From Arthrobacter sp. SLBN-83 (GTDB lineage: Bacteria > Actinomycetota > Actinomycetes > Actinomycetales > Micrococcaceae), in NCBI RefSeq assembly GCF_006715285.1, contig NZ_VFMX01000001.1, forward strand, positions 3,472,001-3,536,000: 64,000 nucleotides of DNA. The letters run 5' to 3'. The notes under the pieces were generated by a model that saw nothing but the letters and a program-made list of their open reading frames with translations, was not told the DNA's origin and did not search any database. Both the position numbers and the translations under genes were made by a program. The stretch's first letter is position 1; each line of letters begins with the position of its first letter. This document shows, one piece after another, positions 34,604 to 43,258 of this stretch.

Positions 34604-37123
34604 TCAAGTGGAAGCCGGACCATCGCGTTGCCCGGCATTTCCACCATCCCCTTCCCGTGCCGCCGCTTCCAGAGTCAAAGGTCCCAGCCGGCCTTGGTGG
34701 CTACGCAGGGATGGCCGCCGGGTGAACCGCCCCACCAGCTCGATGGCCACGCAACCTGCGGCGGCAACTGAGGTGGAAAGGATCAGCAGGCCGGGGGGTG
34801 GCCAGTCCACCCGGAAGAAGTCCTGTGCCACCGGGACGGTGAACAACAGGAGCAGCCCCGCATACATTCCGGCCAGGATCAGGACTTTGATCCGGTTGAG
34901 GGGACGCGAGGCCATCACCAGGATCCACGCAGCCACCAGCCCCAGGGCCAGGGTGGCTGCGGACTGCGCAGACTCCTCGCTGTGTCCACCCCAGGTCTGG
35001 GCATAGCCGCTGACCGCCAGGACGCTGAGGGCGGCGCAGATGCCCGCTGGCACAGCGAACGCCAGGGAACGCCCGAGGAAGCCGGGAGCGTAGCGCTGCC
35101 CGCCGGGCTGCAGGGCCAGGAAGAACGCCGGCAGGCCAATGGTCAGCCCGTCCAGGGCCGACAGCTGCCGGGGCAGGAACGGAAAGGCCAGCAACAGGAT
35201 GCCGGACACCACCGAGATGATGGTGGCGTAGACGGTTTTGCTCAGGAACACCAGGGAAACGCGCTCAATGTTGCTGATGGCCCGCCGTCCCTCGTCCACC
35301 ACAGCGGGCAGCCGCTCGAAGCGGCCGTCAAGCAGGACCAGGCGGGCCACGGCCTTGGTTGCGGGGGACGCAGAGTCCATGGCGATGCCCAGGTCCGCCT
35401 CTTTGAGCGCCAGGACATCGTTCACCCCGTCCCCCGTCATCGCCACCGTGTGCCTCCGCCGTTTCAGGGCCTGGATCAGGTCCCGTTTCTGGGACGGCGT
35501 CACACTTCCAAAGAGGCTGTGGGCCTCCACCGTTTCCTCCAGTTCAAGGGGATCGGTGGGAAGCGTGCGGGCGTCATAGGCCACGCCGCTTCCAAAGCCC
35601 ACCCCGCGCGCCACGGCCCCCACCGTGCGGGGATCATCTCCGGAGATGATCTTGACGGTGACCCCCTGCCGCCGGAAGTAGTCCAGGGTCGAAGCTGCAT
35701 CCCGTCGGATGCTCTCGCGGAAGGTCAGCAGCATAACCGGGACCAGCTCGGGCGGGAGCCCTGTCCTTGCGGCATCCGGGGGCAGCGGCGCCGGCAGGTA
35801 CACCAGCGCCAGGGTCCGCAGGCCCGTTGCGGCGAGGGCGGTGGCAGCGCCGTGCGCCGTAGCGCTGCCGGGGGCGTGCAGCACCGCATCCGGTGCTCCC
35901 AGGATCCAGGTGCCGGCAGCTGCAGAGCCGGCCGCGAACGTCACGGCGCTCCACTTCCGTGCAGACGAGAAGGGAACCGAGTCCTGCTCCTGCGGCGGAA
36001 CCTGCGCAGGGAAGGCTTTTCCGATGGCTGCCGCTGTGCTGCTGGCCTCGGGATTGGCGCCGAACCATTCCAGCGCCTCCCGCCAGCCGGGGGCAGGAAC
36101 CGTCCCGGCGTCGTGGATGGCGTCGAACACGATGGAGCCGGAGGACAGGGTGCCGGTCTTATCCAAACAGAGGACATCCACCCGTGCCAGCACCTCCACG
36201 GCGGCAAGTTCCTGGATCAGCACTTTTTGGCGGGCAAGCCGGAGCCCGCCCACGGCGAAGGCCACGCTGGTCATGAGGAGCAGCCCCAGCGGAATCATTG
36301 CCATGATGCCCGCAACGGACCCCACGGCCGCCGGTACCCACCGCCCTGATCCCATGGCACCGGCCCACCCGCCCTGCTCCTGCATCTGCGCATTGGTGAG
36401 CAGGAGGGCAGTGGGAAGAAGCAGCCACGTGATCACGGCAAAGACCTTGCCCAGGCCCCGCCGGATCTCCGACGTCACCAGGGAAAACCGGCGCGCCTCG
36501 GCTGCCAAACCGTAGGCGAAGGTGTCCGGCCCCACCCGGAGTACGGTGGCCCGCCCCTTGCCCGCGAGGACCAGGGAGCCGGAGAGCAGTACGGCACCGC
36601 CCTGCTTGGGGACGGGCTCCGATTCGCCGGTCAGCAACGATTCGTCCACCTCAAGCGGATTCCCGTCCAGCAGCACCAGGTCCGCCGTGACCTGGTCCCC
36701 GGCGTTGAGTACCACCAGGTCGTCCGGGACCAGTTCTTCCGAGGAAATGGTTTCCCGGGCACCGTTCCTGACCACCGTGCTTCTGGCGGCATGCAAAATG
36801 GCAAGCTGGTCCAGCAGGCGCTTGGCCCGGTATTCCTGGATGATGCCAATCAGCGAGTTGCTGACGGCAGACAACCCGAACAGCGCATCACGCCACTGGC
36901 CAAGAACCAACAGCAGGATGAAGCACCCGCCCACCACGCCGTTGAAAAGGGTGAACACGTTGGCCTGGACAATCTCTCCGACCGTCCTGCTGGTAGCGGT
37001 GGGCACACCGTTGATGCGGCCGGCAGCAGTGCGCTCCCGCACTTCGGCAGCGGAGAGTCCCTCCCGGGCATGGCGCACGTCCAGGCCCGGGACCGGAACC
37101 CCGTTTCCCCCAGCTATCGTCAT
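34604..37123 (-). CDS. P-type ATPase, CtpE-like
   Basis: 839 residues. TGES is at LLTGESEPVPKQGG; the TM4 core is MIPLGLLLMTSVAFAVG; phosphorylation is CLDKTGTLSSG; the hinge is ISGDDPRTVGAVARGVGF and MTGDGVNDVLALKEADLGIAMDSASPATKAVARLVLLD. The GVNDVLALKEADLGIAM block and the NIERVSLVFLSKTVYA helix match mycobacterial CtpE, linked to calcium uptake. Several C-terminal helices follow, and the tail is charged. It is the third gene of PPOX-USP-ATPase-hsp20, 24 bp after the USP. The cation is inferred only. Confidence 0.86.
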   Translation of the reverse strand: MTIAGGNGVPVPGLDVRHAREGLSAAEVRERTAAGRINGVPTATSRTVGEIVQANVFTLFNGVVGGCFILLLVLGQWRDALFGLSAVSNSLIGIIQEYRAKRLLDQLAILHAARSTVVRNGARETISSEELVPDDLVVLNAGDQVTADLVLLDGNPLEVDESLLTGESEPVPKQGGAVLLSGSLVLAGKGRATVLRVGPDTFAYGLAAEARRFSLVTSEIRRGLGKVFAVITWLLLPTALLLTNAQMQEQGGWAGAMGSGRWVPAAVGSVAGIMAMIPLGLLLMTSVAFAVGGLRLARQKVLIQELAAVEVLARVDVLCLDKTGTLSSGSIVFDAIHDAGTVPAPGWREALEWFGANPEASSTAAAIGKAFPAQVPPQEQDSVPFSSARKWSAVTFAAGSAAAGTWILGAPDAVLHAPGSATAHGAATALAATGLRTLALVYLPAPLPPDAARTGLPPELVPVMLLTFRESIRRDAASTLDYFRRQGVTVKIISGDDPRTVGAVARGVGFGSGVAYDARTLPTDPLELEETVEAHSLFGSVTPSQKRDLIQALKRRRHTVAMTGDGVNDVLALKEADLGIAMDSASPATKAVARLVLLDGRFERLPAVVDEGRRAISNIERVSLVFLSKTVYATIISVVSGILLLAFPFLPRQLSALDGLTIGLPAFFLALQPGGQRYAPGFLGRSLAFAVPAGICAALSVLAVSGYAQTWGGHSEESAQSAATLALGLVAAWILVMASRPLNRIKVLILAGMYAGLLLLFTVPVAQDFFRVDWPPPGLLILSTSVAAAGCVAIELVGRFTRRPSLRSHQGRLGPLTLEAAAREGDGGNAGQRDGPAST

Positions 37124-37147
37124 GGCCAGGCCAGGATGCTGACCCGG

Positions 37148-38014
37148 TCAGTCCTGGTGCTGCTGCCTGTGCATACGGGTGATGACCGTGGGGCAGGGCG
37201 GCTGGGTCAGCACCGCGTGTGCCGTCGACCCCAGAAGGAGCCGTTCAAAGCCACCCTTGCCACGGCTGCCCAGGACCAGCAGACGGGCGCCGGCAGCTTT
37301 ACGGAGCAAGGCGTCAGCAGGCTCCAGCACGGTTTCCATCACGGTTTGCACCCTGAGATCCGGGTAGTCCTGCCGGAGGCCGGCCTCAGTTTCGGACAAG
37401 ACGATCTGCTCTTCCTCCATAACGTGGGTTGCGAAACTGCTTTGCGGCAGTCCGGCGGAGATCCAGCGGTTGGGGCCGGTGAACGCGTAGAGGACCGTCA
37501 GCTCCTCCCCGAGGGCGTCAGCTTCTGCTGCTGCAAAGGCAACGGCCTGCGTTGCTTCGCGTGATCCGTCCACGCCGACCACGATGCCGCGGCCGTGCTC
37601 CTGGGCATCGCCGATGACAGCCACGGGGCACTCTGCCGTAGCCGCCGCCTGCAGGGCCCGGTCCGTCAGCGCGCCGCGGGTGTGGCCACTGGTGCCAAGG
37701 ACCAGCATGCTGGCATTTTTGGAGTAGTCACCCAGGGCGGCCCCTACGCCGCCTTCCAGGAGCTGGAGGGTAACCTGCAGGCCGGGCTCGGCCGCGGTGG
37801 CTTTCTCGCCGGCTTCCTTCAGCAGGCCCAGGCCCGACTCCCGCAGGACTTCAAGGTAGGGCAGGACTTCGGCGGCCATCCACCGGTCGTCCACAACATT
37901 CACGACGGCGAGGGGGAGCTTGTGCCTGTTGGCCCGGGCTGCTGCCCACAACAGGGCGGCGTTGGACGCCGAGGAATCGGTGATGCCGACGGCGATTGGC
38001 TTGGCAGGTGCCAT
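37148..38014 (-). CDS. Universal stress protein, tandem USP domains
   Basis: 288 residues with two UspA domains. Domain 1 opens PIAVGITDSSASNAALLWAAARA and has a degenerate loop (VLGTSGHTRGALTDRALQAAATAECPVAVI). Domain 2 opens IVVGVDGSREATQAVAFAAAEA and closes with VLGSRGKGGFERLLLGSTAHAVLTQPPCPTVI. It is a clear paralogue of the USP at 48375-49238 (shared VVDDRW, TDRALQ/LADRALQ, SRGKG). ATG 38014 (MAPAKPIAVG) follows AAAGGA. It precedes a P-type ATPase gene by 24 bp, repeating the USP-ATPase pairing of the island. Confidence 0.9.
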   Translation of the reverse strand: MAPAKPIAVGITDSSASNAALLWAAARANRHKLPLAVVNVVDDRWMAAEVLPYLEVLRESGLGLLKEAGEKATAAEPGLQVTLQLLEGGVGAALGDYSKNASMLVLGTSGHTRGALTDRALQAAATAECPVAVIGDAQEHGRGIVVGVDGSREATQAVAFAAAEADALGEELTVLYAFTGPNRWISAGLPQSSFATHVMEEEQIVLSETEAGLRQDYPDLRVQTVMETVLEPADALLRKAAGARLLVLGSRGKGGFERLLLGSTAHAVLTQPPCPTVITRMHRQQHQD

Positions 38015-38084
38015 GGGTGACCATCCTTTGTGGGTTCGTTTGGGGGAGTGCTCTGCTGGAGCAGGGGAGCGTTCGGTTGCCGGC

Positions 38085-38543
38085 CTAATCCGCGGTCGGT
38101 TCCCGCGGCGGCCACCAGTGGGTTGGCGCGGCGATGACGAACCTGCGCCCACTGATCTCCTGCGGCGTGATCCGGATCAGGATGTTCTTTTGGCCGGGCT
38201 GCCAGGGTGAAAGCCCGGCATCCATGGCGTCCTGGGTTTCCTCGGCATCGGAAACGATCACCGCGTGCCCCTTGAGGATGACGCTCCAGGCAATGGTGCC
38301 GTACTGGTTCATCCCGTCCGCCTCGACGGCCACTGCTCTCCGTTCAGTGAGGGAGGCAAGCTTTGTTCCTTCGCCGGTGCGGATCAGCAAGGTGCCGTTG
38401 GTGGGGACAAAGTTCACGGGATAGTTCTCCACCGTGTCCCCATCGGTGAAGGCAATCCTGCAAAGGGACGTTGAACGAAGGTATCGCCAGCAATCGTGGA
38501 CGCCCAGTTCCTTGATTTCCGGTTCAGTCGCGGCAGTATTCAT
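38085..38543 (-). CDS. Pyridoxamine 5'-phosphate oxidase family protein
   Basis: 152 residues. The split-barrel flavin-binding fold is visible from CWRYLRSTSLCRIAFTDGDTVENYPVNFVPTNGTLLIRTGEGTKLASLTERRAVAVEADGM through WSVILKGHAVIVSD. This subfamily (FMN or F420-binding PPOX-like) is common in stress regulons, including mycobacterial DosR genes. The actual cofactor and substrate are unknown. It is the first gene after DosR-like box 6 (34 bp upstream) and probably leads the operon PPOX-USP-ATPase-hsp20. It is divergent from the DevS-like kinase. Confidence 0.85.
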   Translation of the reverse strand: MNTAATEPEIKELGVHDCWRYLRSTSLCRIAFTDGDTVENYPVNFVPTNGTLLIRTGEGTKLASLTERRAVAVEADGMNQYGTIAWSVILKGHAVIVSDAEETQDAMDAGLSPWQPGQKNILIRITPQEISGRRFVIAAPTHWWPPREPTAD

Positions 38544-38576
38544 GGCCGTAGCCTAAAGCCGGGCGCCGTCCCCGGC

Positions 38577-38592
38577 TAGGGAAGAAGGTCCC
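38577..38592. promoter_or_regulatory. DosR-like box 6
   Basis: TAGGGAAGAAGGTCCC lies in the 240-bp region between the divergent PPOX operon (34 bp) and the DevS-like kinase gene (about 190 bp). The rest of that region shows no other gene. Confidence 0.55.
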
Positions 38593-38603
38593 GCGCCCCC
38601 TAG

Positions 38604-40529
<1,926 letters not shown>

Positions 40530-40538
40530 CCTGTCCGG

Positions 40539-41219
40539 TCAGGCGGAGTCCGGTGAGCTCTTGGTGACGTACACGGCCGCCTGCGTCCTGCGCTCGAAGC
40601 CCAGTTTGGCCAGGATGGACGAAACATAGTTTTTAACGGTCTTTTCCGCCAGAAACAGCTCGTCGCCGATCTGGCGGTTGGTCAGCCCCTGGCCGATCAG
40701 CGCCAGCACCTTCTTTTCCTGCGCGCTCAGGCCCTCCAACCGGGGATCGGTGGGTGCGGTGGAAAGCCCGGTGATGATCTGTTGCTCCACTCCCGGGTCA
40801 AACAGCGATTCGCCGGCAGCGGCCCTCCGTATCCCGGCCAGGAGATCGTCGCTCCTGATCTGTTTCAGGATGTATCCGGAGGCCCCTGCCAGGACTGCCC
40901 CGCGCAGGGCCTGTTCGTCGTCGTAGCTGGTGAGGATCAGGCAGCGCAGGCGCGGATCAAGGGAACGAACGTCCCGGCAGACTTCGATTCCCGTGCCGTC
41001 GGGAAGCCGCCCGTCAAGGATGGCAATGTCCGGGTGCAGGGCCGGGATGCGGCGGGTCGCTTCGGCAGCAGACCCGCTTTCGCCTACTACAAGGAACCCT
41101 TCGCCTTCCAGCAGGTCCTTCAGCCCCTGCCTGACAAGCTCATGGTCATCGAGGATGAACACGCGGACCGGCCCCAAAGATCCTGTTGGCCCATCAGTCC
41201 CTGCTTCATGCTTGTGCAC
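40539..41219 (-). CDS. DevR/DosR-like NarL-family response regulator
   Basis: 226 residues. The receiver domain has the acidic pair and phospho-acceptor Asp in VRVFILDDHELVRQGLKDLL and DIAILDGRLPDGTGIEVCRD; Thr and Lys of the switch are in CLILTSYDD and GYILKQIRSDDL. The C-terminal LuxR-type helix-turn-helix, SAQEKKVLALIGQGLTNRQIGDELFLAEKTVKNYVSSILAKLGFERRTQAAVYV, is nearly the DosR recognition helix (K-T-V-K-N-Y). Because the helix is so similar, a DosR-like DNA motif is expected, and boxes 1-10 supply it. Its own promoter region holds boxes 7 and 8, implying autoregulation. It converges on the kinase gene with only 9 bp between stops. Confidence 0.9.
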   Translation of the reverse strand: MHKHEAGTDGPTGSLGPVRVFILDDHELVRQGLKDLLEGEGFLVVGESGSAAEATRRIPALHPDIAILDGRLPDGTGIEVCRDVRSLDPRLRCLILTSYDDEQALRGAVLAGASGYILKQIRSDDLLAGIRRAAAGESLFDPGVEQQIITGLSTAPTDPRLEGLSAQEKKVLALIGQGLTNRQIGDELFLAEKTVKNYVSSILAKLGFERRTQAAVYVTKSSPDSA

Positions 41220-41318
41220 CGAACGCTCCCAATGTCTTCAGGATCTTGACCCCGCAGCATACGGGGTAGCCCCGGGGAGGGCATGGTCCCATTGTTACCC
41301 GGGGAGGCGGGAGCGGGA

Positions 41319-41333
41319 AGGGACCAAAGCCAT
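41319..41333. promoter_or_regulatory. DosR-like box 7
   Basis: AGGGACCAAAGCCAT, followed by an A/T-rich ATAT, lies 100 bp upstream of the DevR-like start on the minus strand. The left half is perfect and the right half weaker. Confidence 0.5.
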
Positions 41334-41387
41334 ATAACCGAATCCCACCGCCCGATGGCCCAACCACTCCCGCCCGCCCCCACCTGA

Positions 41388-41402
41388 TGACCTTCGGCCC
41401 TT
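41388..41402. promoter_or_regulatory. DosR-like box 8
   Basis: TGACCTTCGGCCCTT (reverse AAGGGCCGAAGGTCA) lies 93 bp upstream of the USP gene at 41496 and about 170 bp from the divergent DevR-like start. Confidence 0.65.
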
Positions 41403-41495
41403 CCCCGGGCAGCGTTTGTGGTCCATTCTGGGACAATTCGCAGGAGAGTACCCGGCCACAGGAAAGTGGATGGCAGGACAGCGATTGGAGCCGGT

Positions 41496-42005
41496 ATGAA
41501 TGCCCCTGGACCGCACCCGAGGATCATCGTTGGCGTGGACGGATCCGAAGCCTCCGTCGCCGCGCTCCGGGTGGCCAGGGCCATGGCGGAACCCATGTCG
41601 GCGAAAGTCGAAGCCTGGGCGTGCTGGGACGTTCCGGCGGGCTATGGGGTGTACCTTGCCGTCGGGATCGAGGGGTTCAAGTATGCCGCGGAACAAGTAC
41701 TCAACCAGGCCCTCGCGGAGGCTTTCGAGGAAGTGCCGCCGTTCGTGCATCCGCGGCTGGTCCGGGGCAAGCCCGGCCCGGCGCTGATTGATGCCAGCCG
41801 CAATGCCTCGCTGCTTATCGTCGGCAGGCGGGGGCACGGAAGCTTCGTCCCCGGTTCGGTGAGTTCGGCGTGCGTGAGCCACGCGCACTGCCCGGTGCTG
41901 GTGGTCCACAGCCCCGAGACAGAAGCCCCGGAGACAGAGACGCGGACAGAGGCGGCGGCCGAAGAAGTGGGCGGTGCCCATCCCCGTTCAGCCGTGGTGC
42001 CCTGA
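41496..42005 (+). CDS. Universal stress protein, single domain
   Basis: 169 residues. RIIVGVDGSEASVAALRVARAMA begins the UspA fold; VGRRGHGSFVPGSVSSACVSHAHCPVLVVH is the ATP-binding loop and last strand. The tail is repetitive and acidic (ETEAPETETRTEAAAEE). It closely resembles the USP at 46131-46598 (GIEGF, ALIDASR, VGRRGHG, SHAHCPVLVVH), so the two are paralogues. ATG 41496 is chosen. Box 8 lies 93 bp upstream. The 3' end overlaps the hemerythrin gene on the other strand by 18 bp. Confidence 0.92.
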   Translation: MNAPGPHPRIIVGVDGSEASVAALRVARAMAEPMSAKVEAWACWDVPAGYGVYLAVGIEGFKYAAEQVLNQALAEAFEEVPPFVHPRLVRGKPGPALIDASRNASLLIVGRRGHGSFVPGSVSSACVSHAHCPVLVVHSPETEAPETETRTEAAAEEVGGAHPRSAVVP

Positions 42006-42488
42006 CCGGCCTTCTCCCACCAGTTCGTGGAGTCCTTCAACTGCATGGGCGAGCGACAGCCCGGGGGATTGGACGACGAAGGGCATCAGCAGGCGGTTCT
42101 CTTTGTCCAGGTGCAGCGCGAAGATCCGCTGGATGGCGCCGGCCGCCACTGCGGCGGAGACCCCATCGGCCGTCCTGAGCTCCTCGACCTGGCCCACGAT
42201 GACCTGATGCTCGGCCAGCATGCCGTCCACCAGCAGCTTGGCCTCAGGCGTGCCGTGCGGCCCGCTGTAGAGCGGACCTTCCTCGGCCAGGGCATGTGGC
42301 ACCAGTTCCTTGTCACACCAGTCGAGAAGGGTGCTTTGCGCAGCCTGGGCAGCGGCGGCGTCACCCTCCACAGCCTCGATGAGCAGCCCCACCAGCCCGT
42401 TGAGGTGCCGCAGCATATCCGCATGGTGGGCCTCCACTGCCTGCAGCGCCTGCCGCTCAGACGATAGGTCCTTGCCGTTTCCGTTCAT
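41988..42488 (-). CDS. Hemerythrin HHE-domain protein
   Basis: 166 residues. The di-iron ligand pattern is visible: HHADMLRHLNGL, then LVPHALAEEGPLY (HxxxE), AEHQVIVGQVEEL and FALHLDKENRLLMPFV (HxxxE). Hemerythrin domains bind O2 or NO, or act in iron-sulfur repair. Such a protein next to a heme-type sensor kinase fits an oxygen/NO-response locus. ATG 42488 overlaps the upstream stop by 4 bp (ATGA). The N-terminus is charged and short; there is no signal peptide. Confidence 0.85.
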   Translation of the reverse strand: MNGNGKDLSSERQALQAVEAHHADMLRHLNGLVGLLIEAVEGDAAAAQAAQSTLLDWCDKELVPHALAEEGPLYSGPHGTPEAKLLVDGMLAEHQVIVGQVEELRTADGVSAAVAAGAIQRIFALHLDKENRLLMPFVVQSPGLSLAHAVEGLHELVGEGRSGHHG

Positions 42489-42802
42489 TCGTTGTTGCCT
42501 TCCAGTTGGCCGACGTGCCGGTTCCTGCTGCGCAAGGACCACCGAAGGTCCTTGATGGCCCAATAGGCGCCGCCGTTCATGACGGCAAACCCTGCGATGC
42601 CCACCGAAGGGACCCGGATCACCAGGCCAAGGAGGAGGATGCCGACGCCTGCCGCGAAGAGCATTAATCCCCGGCTGATGCGGGTCCGGAGGGACAGCGC
42701 GGCGATATCCCGGCTGAGCAGGCCGGCGAGCCGGGGATCGTCTCCTTCCAGGCCATGGCCGATCAGTTCGAGTTCGCGTTTCTCGAATTCAGAGAGTGGC
42801 AC
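42485..42802 (-). CDS. DUF3040 small membrane protein
   Basis: 105 residues. The N-terminal PLSEFEKRELELIGHGLEGDDPRLAGLL is the DUF3040 signature; two helices follow (ISRGLMLFAAGVGILLLGLVIRV; SVGIAGFAVMNGGAYWAI). The family is actinobacterial and has no known function. GTG 42802 starts the family match; a longer frame upstream overlaps the SHOCT gene and is not credible. It is coupled to the hemerythrin gene by a 4-bp overlap. Confidence 0.82.
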   Translation of the reverse strand: MPLSEFEKRELELIGHGLEGDDPRLAGLLSRDIAALSLRTRISRGLMLFAAGVGILLLGLVIRVPSVGIAGFAVMNGGAYWAIKDLRWSLRSRNRHVGQLEGNNE

Positions 42803-42842
42803 AGCTGCACCCCACTGTCCGTTGCCTGCGGGAACCACGGAA

Positions 42843-43097
42843 TCAAGTACCAGGCTGGCCGCGCAGGACGGCCAGCCGGTTCTGGTATTCCACCGCGTCG
42901 ATTTCCCCGCGGGCAAAGCGCTCGGCGAGCACGTCCTCCGCCATCCGCGGGGTTGGCTGCATGGGGTGCTGGGAGGGTGCCCGCAGGGAACGGGCCAGCA
43001 GGACGATACCGGTAATGATCGCCCCCCAGACCACCACCATGCTGATGCTCATCAGGACATAGCCCCACAGGCCCATGCCGTCATTCCAGCCGTACAC
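42843..43097 (-). CDS. SHOCT-domain small membrane protein
   Basis: 84 residues. One helix (GLWGYVLMSISMVVVWGAIITGIVLLARSL) is followed by a C-terminal SHOCT motif (AEDVLAERFARGEIDAVEYQNRLAVLR). SHOCT proteins often tether or dimerise partners in small operons. GTG 43097 has GGAGG 8 bases upstream; GTG 43103 is the longer alternative. It leads the SHOCT-DUF3040-hemerythrin unit. The 130 bases upstream hold a terminator for the ATPase gene but no clear DosR-like box. Confidence 0.8.
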   Translation of the reverse strand: MYGWNDGMGLWGYVLMSISMVVVWGAIITGIVLLARSLRAPSQHPMQPTPRMAEDVLAERFARGEIDAVEYQNRLAVLRGQPGT

Positions 43098-43232
43098 TTC
43101 CACGACCTCCGGTCCTACAAGGCGGGCGCCAGCCGTCTGCCTTTCCCTTTCAGTATCGGGCGCTCCCGGCGCGGGCGGGAGAGCCGTTGGTCCTGTTCCA
43201 GCGCTGCCGGACGGTGCGGGAACCGCAACGGC

Positions 43233-43258
43233 TTAAGCGGGTTGCTGAACCCGCTTAA
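43233..43258 (-). terminator. Terminator of the CtpF-like ATPase gene
   Basis: A perfect 11-bp stem (TTAAGCGGGTT/AACCCGCTTAA) with a 4-base loop begins directly after the minus-strand stop codon at 43259. It separates the ATPase gene from the SHOCT unit. Confidence 0.65.

Noticed and set aside
34982..36349. A 455-codon plus-strand frame opposite the CtpE-like ATPase
   Set aside because: Low-complexity Gly/Arg/His composition and an intact P-type ATPase on the other strand.
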